Of a stretch of DNA of 8,283 nt, positions 1 to 5,503 are shown in pieces. The DNA is from Crocinitomicaceae bacterium (GTDB lineage: Bacteria; Bacteroidota; Bacteroidia; Flavobacteriales_G; Salibacteraceae), in assembly GCA_018623405.1 (NCBI GenBank), contig JAAZVO010000107.1:1-8283 (forward strand), written 5' to 3'. The position numbers and the translations under genes are program-made. Below the pieces are notes generated by a model, which was given only the letters and a program-made list of their open reading frames with translations, did not search any database and was not told the DNA's origin. Position 1 is the first letter of the stretch. Each line of letters starts with the position of its first letter.

Positions 1-943
1 AAATTTCAAAATATTCGAAAGTAGGCGAAACATCCTCCCAATACATATCATAGGTAAAGTCGTACCAATCATCATTGTTGTAAATAAGCCTACGTAACTC
101 CCAATTATCACCATTAAATACCCCAAAAAGATTAGAATTCTGGTTTCCGGTTTGTGTAAGCCATTGCCATTCTTCAGGCATTGTGGTTTTTAAGCTGGGA
201 TTGAATGTTAGCTTTTTAAAATAATCTACCTCTCCCCACTCATATTTATTGCTGTAAGTGTGAATTGATAATCCATCTTTATCCTCATCAAAAAAAATAA
301 CATTGCATTTTATTTCTGAAATTGGAAAATGCCCTACCGTAAAAAAGTCACTTGGATCACAAGTCAACTTAAATGTATATCCGGTATTCGTTTTCTCTAA
401 TTCATAATCCGGCACTTTTGAAGGAACATATTCTAAACTATAAGCACTTTTAATATCAAAAACCATTGAGGAATCATTGAAAAACCCATAATGTGCTGTA
501 CCACTTAAATCTCTCGAAACAAGAACATGAGAAACATTGAGATGGGCCATTTCTTGCTCTGAGAAATAGTAATCATAAAAGGGCATAGCCACTTTTTCAT
601 GTTCAATAAAACGTTGCTTTTTTTGTGCTAAAGTCGAATCTTCATTTTCAAATTCAGCAAATGCCCAATCGGTATAAAAGCCACTGTCGGGATCAGCAAT
701 TTTAAAAACTTGGTGGGTATTTTCTAATGCTGAAAACCAAACCTCTACATGGTCTGAGCTTAATTGAGTTCCCTTAAAAATCAGCTCGTCATCTTTCACC
801 TCAATTTCTATATGAAGCTGATTATTTGCCACCCAATAGTTTGCATTTACTATACTGAAATCATTTACTCCATTATGATTTTCGGGCCATTTCATGCCCG
901 TATTAAAATACATTTTAGCTTTTTCTTGAGCATAAACACTCAT
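1..943 (-). CDS. Secreted CBM9/DOMON-like carbohydrate-binding-fold protein, C-terminus beyond window
   Basis: An open frame of 314 codons runs leftward from the ATG at 943 to the window edge without a stop. I read it directly from the reverse complement. Residues about 20-75 look like the start of a CBM9-like (DOMON-type) domain: a WVANNQLHIEIEVKDDEL strand pair followed by SDHVEVWF, the usual 'D-x-VE-hydrophobic-F' signature. Around 212-236, CNVIFFDEDKDG followed by YEW resembles the later strands of the same fold. Such domains bind glycans or haem, or only serve as surface modules, so the ligand is unknown. The protein is probably exported: SVYAQ at residues 2-6 looks like the end of a signal peptide, but no ATG precedes the hydrophobic part in this frame (see 944-981). 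The gene is divergent from the small exported protein at 1048. The fold call is from motif memory; the open frame is certain. Confidence 0.75.
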   Translation of the reverse strand, partial: MSVYAQEKAKMYFNTGMKWPENHNGVNDFSIVNANYWVANNQLHIEIEVKDDELIFKGTQLSSDHVEVWFSALENTHQVFKIADPDSGFYTDWAFAEFENEDSTLAQKKQRFIEHEKVAMPFYDYYFSEQEMAHLNVSHVLVSRDLSGTAHYGFFNDSSMVFDIKSAYSLEYVPSKVPDYELEKTNTGYTFKLTCDPSDFFTVGHFPISEIKCNVIFFDEDKDGLSIHTYSNKYEWGEVDYFKKLTFNPSLKTTMPEEWQWLTQTGNQNSNLFGVFNGDNWELRRLIYNNDDWYDFTYDMYWEDVSPTFEYFEI

Positions 944-981
944 ATAAGCACTAAAAAACAGAAGGTTAAAAAAATTTTCAA
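944..981 (-). other. Out-of-frame signal peptide remnant with 7-base homopolymer
   Basis: Directly upstream of the ATG at 943, the same frame stays open back to a TAA but has no ATG, GTG or TTG start. The neighbouring frame starts at a TTG at 981-979 and encodes LKIFLTFCFLVLI. It ends at a TGA (942-940) that overlaps the ATG as ATGA. Between them lies a run of seven T on the minus strand (A at 968-974). One added T would join the TTG to the downstream frame and give MKIFFNLLFFSAYMSVYAQ, a convincing signal peptide ending just before EKAK. This suggests a sequencing error, a recent frameshift or a phase-variable tract. An undisrupted short start at 943 is the alternative. Confidence 0.5.
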
Positions 982-1047
982 AATTTTATAGGGGTAAAGT
1001 ATTGATGGGTTGTCATAGAATTAAACCAAATCAAAAAAACAAAAACT

Positions 1048-1377
1048 ATGAAAACCAAACTAACCCTATTACTATTTTTTATTTCTTCAATATTACTTGC
1101 TTCTGAAGAAACCAATCTTATTCGTACCATTAAGGAAAAAGTATATGACCTCGATAACTACTATGGTAAAAAAGCTGATGCAATCATGTTCTTAAATACC
1201 GCTGTTTACTATAAAATAAATAAAGAAAACACCATACAAGAAATTAAGCTAGATATTCAAAATGTAACCAACAATTTAACACCAGTTAGAGAATATTACA
1301 ATAGTACAACAAATAAGATAGAATATACCACCCAACTTAGCCTGCTACCAAATATAAGCTACCGTATCTTTTTCTAA
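1048..1377 (+). CDS. Small exported protein of unknown function
   Basis: This is a 109-residue protein. Residues 1-18 form a clear signal peptide: MKTK, a run of Leu, Phe and Ile, then SSILLAS, with cleavage likely after Ala18 or Ser19. The mature part of about 90 residues is polar and rich in Asn, Thr, Tyr and Lys, with no Cys and no motif I recognise. Alternating hydrophobic and polar residues from about 65 onward (IQEIKLDIQNV, IEYTTQLSLL, ISYRIFF) suggest beta strands, and the aromatic end SYRIFF would suit a final strand. The ATG follows an A-rich leader without a Shine-Dalgarno match, as is usual in Bacteroidota. It is divergent from the CBM9-like gene, with about 100 bases between starts, and is followed by a strong terminator, so it is probably transcribed alone. 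The signal peptide and clean boundaries support a real gene; its function is unknown. Confidence 0.7.
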   Translation: MKTKLTLLLFFISSILLASEETNLIRTIKEKVYDLDNYYGKKADAIMFLNTAVYYKINKENTIQEIKLDIQNVTNNLTPVREYYNSTTNKIEYTTQLSLLPNISYRIFF

Positions 1378-1431
1378 ACTAGGGTTAGTTTAGATGTTTT
1401 AAACCTGTTGGAGAGAGCAGCTTTAAAAATA

Positions 1432-1474
1432 CCCCTCCCCTGCTATTTTTGCAGTACGGAGGGGTTTTATTTTT
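1432..1474 (+). terminator. Intrinsic terminator after the small exported protein gene
   Basis: CCCCTCC (1432-1438) pairs perfectly with GGAGGGG (1458-1464). Inside it, CTGC (1440-1443) pairs with GCAG (1451-1454) around a TATTTTT loop. TTTTATTTTT follows at 1465-1474 and an A-run precedes at 1425-1429, so it could work in both directions. It closes the unit that begins at 1048 and shields the GH113 gene. Confidence 0.85.
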
Positions 1475-1483
1475 AAATCGTCA

Positions 1484-1491
1484 TACTTTTG
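1484..1491 (+). promoter_or_regulatory. Probable Bacteroidota -7 promoter element for the GH113-SRAP pair
   Basis: TACTTTTG matches the Bacteroidota -7 consensus TAnnTTTG exactly. A start of transcription about six or seven bases downstream would fall at or next to the ATG at 1498, giving a leaderless or nearly leaderless message. No convincing -33 TTTG is seen 18-20 bases upstream. A second match, TATTTTTG at 1444-1451, lies in the terminator loop and is an alternative that would give a leader of about 40 bases. Confidence 0.45.
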
Positions 1492-1497
1492 AAAATT

Positions 1498-2484
1498 ATG
1501 AGATGTTTACACCTTTCTGTCATTCTCTTACTATTCTATTTTTCAAGTGCTTTTGGTCAAAAAATTAACGGTATTTCTATTGTTGCCCCACGAGCCGATA
1601 AGAATTACCCATCAATTACAGAAGTAAAAAATATTGGAGCAAATTGGGTTTGTATAATGCCTTATGCTTTTGTAGATGAAACTAAAGGTGAGATAAAATA
1701 CAACCACCCTAAGCAATGGTGGGGCGAAAAAACGGAAGGAATTGCTAAAGCTATTTTCCTTGCAAAGCAAAATGGAATGCAAGTAATGGTAAAACCTATG
1801 CTTTGGCTTAAGAATGGGAAATATACAGGTGAGTTAGCTTTTGACCAATACACCAAATGGGGAACTTTTGAAGAATCTTATCACAAATATTTATGGGAAT
1901 TTGCTGAAATTGCTGATAGCTTAAATGCTGAAATATTCTGCCTTGGCACTGAACTAAAATCATTCATTCAGTTTAAACCAAACTATTTTCCTGAAACCAT
2001 TACCACCTTTAAAGATTCATTCAATTTTAAATTGACCTATGCCGCCAATTGGGATAACTACAAGAACATTACCTTTTGGAATAAATTAAACTTTATTGGG
2101 ATAGATGCCTACTTTCCGGGTTCAACAAAAAGCTTACCTAGTGTTGAAGAAGCAGGGCAAGCAATGGTTAGAACAAAGTATGAATTGAAAGACTTTGCCG
2201 AAAAAAACCAAAAACAAATTCTGTTTACCGAATATGGATTTAGAAGCTGTATAAATTGTGCCGGCAAACCTTGGGAACATTCAAGTTGTACCGATATAAA
2301 TTTTAGTTGCCAATTAAATACCTATACCGCCTTTTTCGAAAAACTTTACCATGAAGATTGGTGCGCAGGGGGCTTTTTGTGGAAGTGGTATGATACTGAA
2401 AGTGAGTTTCCGGCATCAATGGAATCAGATTACTCACCTCAAGGTAAGCCTACAATAGAGGTTATTAAACAAAACTTTAAATAA
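1498..2484 (+). CDS. Secreted GH113-family glycoside hydrolase (beta-mannanase-like)
   Basis: This 328-residue protein resembles glycoside hydrolase family 113, a (beta/alpha)8-barrel family whose characterised members are retaining endo-beta-mannanases. A signal peptide covers residues 1-20 (MRCLHLSVILLL ... AFG, then Gln). Barrel landmarks appear in order: GISIVAP, GANWVCIMPYAF, MQVMVKPMLWL, IFCLGTELKS with the likely acid/base Glu152, FIGIDAYFP, QILFTEYGFRS with the likely nucleophile Glu245, and GGFLWKW near 291-297. The length fits a single complete catalytic domain with no binding module. Four Cys (251, 254, 264, 271) cluster just after the nucleophile, perhaps as disulfides or a metal site. 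I chose the ATG at 1498; a TTG three codons upstream (1489) is in frame but lies within an apparent -7 promoter element. The stop overlaps the next start as TAATG, so the SRAP gene is probably co-transcribed. Exact substrate is inferred from the family. Confidence 0.87.
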   Translation: MRCLHLSVILLLFYFSSAFGQKINGISIVAPRADKNYPSITEVKNIGANWVCIMPYAFVDETKGEIKYNHPKQWWGEKTEGIAKAIFLAKQNGMQVMVKPMLWLKNGKYTGELAFDQYTKWGTFEESYHKYLWEFAEIADSLNAEIFCLGTELKSFIQFKPNYFPETITTFKDSFNFKLTYAANWDNYKNITFWNKLNFIGIDAYFPGSTKSLPSVEEAGQAMVRTKYELKDFAEKNQKQILFTEYGFRSCINCAGKPWEHSSCTDINFSCQLNTYTAFFEKLYHEDWCAGGFLWKWYDTESEFPASMESDYSPQGKPTIEVIKQNFK

Positions 2485-3167
2485 TGTGCGGTAGGTACAC
2501 CATAATTAAATCTCCTGTAGAGCTAGAAAAAGAATTCGAGATCGACATAAACAAAGAGGTTTTTGAAACAACCTACAACCTTGCTCCTTCTCAAAACGGC
2601 TTAGTTATTACAAACCAACACAAAAACGAAGGACAATTTTTTAAGTGGGGACTTATTCCTTTTTGGGCAAAAGACGAGAAAATAGGTTACAAAATGATAA
2701 ACGCCCGCAGCGAGACCCTTATAGAAAAAAGTGCTTTTAAAACTCCGCTACAAAAAAGAAGATGTGTTGTTATTGCCGATGGGTTTTATGAATGGAAAAA
2801 AATAGGAAAAGAAAAACACCCTTCATACATCTACTTAGCCAACAAAAAGCCATTTGCTATGGCAGGGTTATGGGAAACTTGGTCTTCCCCTGCCAAAGAA
2901 ACAATTCATTCGTTTACCATAATTACCACAAAGGCCAATGAATTTATGAGCACGTTGCATGACAGAATGCCGGTAATTTTCGATAATAATTCTGATATTA
3001 ATTTATGGTTAGATAATGAGCTTTCTGCCAATGAGCACTTGCAACTCTTGCAACAACTTCCATCAGATAAAATGGCAATGCATCAAGTTTCACAAATGGT
3101 AAACTCACCAAAAAATAATCAACCTTCGTTAATTACACCTCTAGAAAATCTTGGCACGCTTTTTTAG
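2484..3167 (+). CDS. yedK: SRAP (SOS response-associated peptidase) family abasic-site protein, YedK/HMCES type
   Basis: This 227-residue protein is a complete SRAP domain, a usual length for bacterial members. It starts MCGRYT, so Cys2 becomes the N-terminal nucleophile once Met1 is removed. That Cys forms a thiazolidine link with abasic sites in single-stranded DNA, shielding them from strand breakage during replication. The other active-site residues are present: Asn73 in INARSET, Glu103 in DGFYEWKK, and His159 in LHDRMPVI. KWGLIPFWAKD (54-64) and AMAGLWE (125-131) are further family signatures. There is no signal peptide, so it acts in the cytoplasm, unlike its neighbours. Its ATG overlaps the GH113 stop by one base, implying translational coupling and shared transcription. 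An intrinsic terminator follows about 20 bases after the stop. All catalytic residues are intact and the family call is firm. Confidence 0.95.
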   Translation: MCGRYTIIKSPVELEKEFEIDINKEVFETTYNLAPSQNGLVITNQHKNEGQFFKWGLIPFWAKDEKIGYKMINARSETLIEKSAFKTPLQKRRCVVIADGFYEWKKIGKEKHPSYIYLANKKPFAMAGLWETWSSPAKETIHSFTIITTKANEFMSTLHDRMPVIFDNNSDINLWLDNELSANEHLQLLQQLPSDKMAMHQVSQMVNSPKNNQPSLITPLENLGTLF

Positions 3168-3185
3168 CCAGCCATAAACAATTTT

Positions 3186-3221
3186 AACCTGTAATGTTTT
3201 TTAATACAGGTTTTCATTTTT
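3186..3221 (+). terminator. Intrinsic terminator after the SRAP gene
   Basis: AACCTGTA (3186-3193) pairs perfectly with TACAGGTT (3205-3212) around an 11-base loop, followed by a T-rich tail, TTCATTTTT. It lies 18 bases past the SRAP stop and separates that unit from the S41 peptidase gene. Confidence 0.75.
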
Positions 3222-3228
3222 AACCCAT

Positions 3229-3236
3229 TACTTTTA
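3229..3236 (+). promoter_or_regulatory. Possible -7 promoter element of the S41 peptidase gene
   Basis: TACTTTTA differs from the Bacteroidota TAnnTTTG consensus only in its last base. It sits between the upstream terminator and the ATG at 3255, so transcription would start about 10-13 bases before the ATG. No clear -33 element was found, so support is weak and mostly positional. Confidence 0.25.
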
Positions 3237-3254
3237 AAAACTGAAATTGAAATT

Positions 3255-4841
3255 ATGAAAATGAAGTTTGTTTTATCCCTTTCCTTATTGATAGCCTCAA
3301 TTACAACCTTTGGCCAAACTATGGCAACCCATAAACTTGGCACTTTTATGCAAATAGTTGAGCAAACCTATGTAGATACCGTAAACTCAAATATTTTGGT
3401 GGAAGAAGCCATCAATGCAATGCTTACTGATTTAGACCCTCATTCAGTTTACATTTCTAAAAAAGACCTTCAAAAAATGAATGAACCCTTGGAGGGAAAA
3501 TTTGAAGGTATAGGTATTCAATTCAATATTTTAAAAGATACCATTCTTGTTGTTTCTCCTATTGCAGGCGGACCTTCCGAGAAGTTAGGAATAATGTCGG
3601 GAGACAAAATTGTTAAGATAGATGGTGAAGTTGTGGCAGGTGTTGGCTACAAAAACAAAGATGTAATGAATAGCCTAAGAGGAGAAAAAGGAACCAAAGT
3701 GCTGGTTTCTATATTTAGAAGAGGCGAAAATGAACTTCTTGATTTTGAAATTACTAGAGACAAAATTCCAATTTTTTCAGTTGATGCCGCTTATATGATA
3801 AACGACGAAACAGGTTACATTAAAGTAAATCGCTTTGCTGCAAAAACAGTTGAAGAATTTAAAGCCGGTTTAGATTCTTTACAAGATAAAGGCATGGAAA
3901 ACCTGGTTTTAGACCTACGCGGAAACAGCGGAGGTTATTTAAATACAGCAATTAAACTAGCTGATGAATTTTTGGATGACGGAAAACTAATTGTTTACAC
4001 CCAAGGAAGAACCTCACCTAAACAAATGACAAATGCCACTAAAAGAGGAAACTTCGAAAAAGGCAAGTTAGTAGTTTTAATAGATGAAGGCTCTGCCTCA
4101 GCTTCAGAGATTGTTTCGGGTGCCATACAAGATTGGGACAGAGGCTTAGTTATAGGAAGGCGTTCATTTGGAAAAGGATTAGTTCAAAAACCATTTCAAT
4201 TACCTGATGGAAGTGCCGTTAGGTTAACCATTTCAAGGTATTATACTCCATCAGGCAGATGTATTCAAAGACCGTATGAAGGCGGAGATAAAAAATCTTA
4301 CTACAGAGATGATATGGAATCTAGAGCTGAAAGTGGTGAGTTTTATTCTGCAGATAGCATTAGAATAGATGAAAATCTAAAGTTTGAAACCAGTAATGGT
4401 AGAATTGTTTATGGGGGTGGCGGCATTATACCTGACATCTTTGTACCGCTAGACACTCTAAGTGGCTCAAAATATTTCTCAAAGCTTATTAGAAAAGGCG
4501 TTTTCTACGAATATGTACTCACCCTAATGGATAATAAAAGAAAAGAGTTTGAGGCTTTATATCCAAACATGAAAACTTTTAAAAGCAATTTCGAAGTTAA
4601 TGATGAACTTATGGAAGACCTTTATGCTTTTGCTGAAAAGAAGAAAGTTGAACGGGTAAATGAGGACATCGAAATTTCTAAAGACCGCATGGAGCATGTT
4701 ATGGCAGCGCAAATAGCTAGGTCTTTATTTGGAACGGGAGCCTATTACGAAATTATAAACCAATGGGACCCAACCACCTTAAAGGCATTAGAAGCTATTG
4801 AAGATAATACCTTCAAAAAGATGAAATTATCATACAAATAA
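3255..4841 (+). CDS. S41-family C-terminal processing (tail-specific) peptidase
   Basis: This 528-residue serine protease belongs to the CtpA/Prc family, which cuts proteins near their C-terminus in the periplasm. A signal peptide ends at Gly20 (TTFG, then Gln21). Residues about 25-75 are the helical N-terminal part (AMLTDLDPHSVYIS). About 80-165 is the PDZ domain, with GIMSGDKIVKIDG near 112-124, which recognises substrate C-termini. The catalytic core follows at about 180-340, with LVLDLRGNSGGYL at 217-229. The Ser-Lys dyad is intact: Ser282 in GSASASE and Lys307 in SFGKG, 25 residues apart as in the family, with Gln311 at the expected +4 position. Residues 410-528 form a charged helical C-terminal extension, frequent in Bacteroidota homologues. 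Terminators lie on both sides, so it is probably a single-gene unit. The name ctpA or prc cannot be assigned from sequence alone. Confidence 0.95.
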   Translation: MKMKFVLSLSLLIASITTFGQTMATHKLGTFMQIVEQTYVDTVNSNILVEEAINAMLTDLDPHSVYISKKDLQKMNEPLEGKFEGIGIQFNILKDTILVVSPIAGGPSEKLGIMSGDKIVKIDGEVVAGVGYKNKDVMNSLRGEKGTKVLVSIFRRGENELLDFEITRDKIPIFSVDAAYMINDETGYIKVNRFAAKTVEEFKAGLDSLQDKGMENLVLDLRGNSGGYLNTAIKLADEFLDDGKLIVYTQGRTSPKQMTNATKRGNFEKGKLVVLIDEGSASASEIVSGAIQDWDRGLVIGRRSFGKGLVQKPFQLPDGSAVRLTISRYYTPSGRCIQRPYEGGDKKSYYRDDMESRAESGEFYSADSIRIDENLKFETSNGRIVYGGGGIIPDIFVPLDTLSGSKYFSKLIRKGVFYEYVLTLMDNKRKEFEALYPNMKTFKSNFEVNDELMEDLYAFAEKKKVERVNEDIEISKDRMEHVMAAQIARSLFGTGAYYEIINQWDPTTLKALEAIEDNTFKKMKLSYK

Positions 4842-4866
4842 TAAAGTTTTACCGTTAATCATCTGT

Positions 4867-4904
4867 TAAAGGCTTTTGGGCAAAACCAAAAGCCTTTACT
4901 TTTG
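4867..4904 (+). terminator. Intrinsic terminator after the S41 peptidase gene
   Basis: A perfect 13-base-pair stem is formed by TAAAGGCTTTTGG (4867-4879) and CCAAAAGCCTTTA (4886-4898) with a six-base GCAAAA loop. The tail CTTTTG is only moderately T-rich. It lies 25 bases past the peptidase stop. Its 3' arm runs into the promoter motif described separately. Confidence 0.8.
4875..4904 (+). promoter_or_regulatory. Probable promoter of the DUF1573-DUF3108 pair, embedded in the terminator
   Basis: TTTG at 4875-4878 and TACTTTTG at 4897-4904 match the Bacteroidota -33 and -7 elements, with an 18-base spacer close to the usual 19. Transcription would begin near 4911, giving a leader of about 17 bases before the ATG at 4928. 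The -33 box lies in the left arm of the terminator stem and the -7 box begins in the right arm. Confidence 0.5.
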
Positions 4905-4927
4905 TTTGCAAATAAAAATAACCAATA

Positions 4928-5503
4928 ATGAAGGAAAATATCAATACTGCACTGCTTGTGCTAATTACATTAATGGTAGGTTACTCTACTTTTTTTAAAG
5001 ACGAAAGTAAAATAGTTTATAACAATGCAAGAGGCGTACAAGGGCAACCAGCAATGGCTCAGCAACCACCTCCACCACCTGCCCAAAACAATTTTGCAAA
5101 CCAGCAACAACAACCTTTTACAGGAGCAGAAGCTACAATAAACAATGCTCAAGGGCAAGATTTCTCTAATAACACAAATACTAACCCTCCTACAGCAGTT
5201 GCGTTTGCAGAGACTTCACACGATTTTGGAACTATTCAACAAGATTCTAAAAACACCAAAGTTTTTAAATTCACCAATACAGGAGACAAACCTTTGTTAA
5301 TTGAAAGTGCAAGAGGCTCTTGTGGATGTACTGTACCAAACTATCCAAAACAACCAATTCCTCCCGGACAAGAAGGAGAAATTGAAGTAGTTTATAGTCC
5401 AGGAAAACAAAAAGGACAGCAAACAAAATCTGTTACCATTATTGCGAACACAGAACCAAGAACAACTGTTTTACAGATAAAAGCAAACGTTGAAGAGGTT
5501 TAA
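4928..5503 (+). CDS. DUF1573-domain exported or membrane-anchored protein
   Basis: This is a 191-residue protein in three parts. Residues 7-23 (TALLVLITLMVGYSTFF) are a hydrophobic signal anchor or signal peptide without an obvious cleavage site. Residues about 37-90 form a Gln/Pro/Asn-rich linker with a PPPPP run and QQQQQ near 59-62. Residues about 93-190 are a DUF1573 domain, an Ig-like beta-sandwich: FAETSHDFGTI at the start, then VFKFTNTGDKPLLI, SCGCTVP (Cys132, Cys134), and a closing VLQIKANVEE. The family has no established biochemical role; it is common and often multicopy in Bacteroidota, and the CxC motif is its hallmark. A probable promoter lies just upstream. The stop overlaps the DUF3108 start by 14 bases, so the two are likely translationally coupled. 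Domain assignment is firm; whether the N-terminus is cleaved is unclear. Confidence 0.9.
   Translation: MKENINTALLVLITLMVGYSTFFKDESKIVYNNARGVQGQPAMAQQPPPPPAQNNFANQQQQPFTGAEATINNAQGQDFSNNTNTNPPTAVAFAETSHDFGTIQQDSKNTKVFKFTNTGDKPLLIESARGSCGCTVPNYPKQPIPPGQEGEIEVVYSPGKQKGQQTKSVTIIANTEPRTTVLQIKANVEEV

Noticed and set aside
764..991. Plus-strand 75-codon open frame
   Set aside because: It lies opposite the well-supported CBM9-like frame, its product is rich in Ile, His and Phe without a domain, and it crosses the start region of that gene.
978..1016. Minus-strand ATG at 1016 as start of the CBM9-like gene
   Set aside because: It reads MTTHQYFTPIKF and stops at a TGA before the hydrophobic region, so it cannot begin the protein without further changes, and it does not look like a signal peptide.
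1019..1029. AATTAAACCAA, also present at 8116-8126, both upstream of secreted-protein genes
   Set aside because: The shared 11 bases are A/T-rich, lie at different distances from the ATG and are easily a chance match in such sequence.
1662..1856. Minus-strand 64-codon open frame within the GH113 gene
   Set aside because: It is antisense to conserved barrel strands of the glycosidase and shows no recognisable motif.
5070..5120. CAA/CCA-rich stretch as a tandem repeat or CRISPR-like array
   Set aside because: It is irregular and explained by Gln and Pro codons of the DUF1573 linker; there are no equal repeats with spacers.
4970..5158. Minus-strand Cys- and Leu-rich open frame
   Set aside because: It is the complement of the Gln/Pro/Asn-rich linker codons of the DUF1573 gene, which explains its odd composition.
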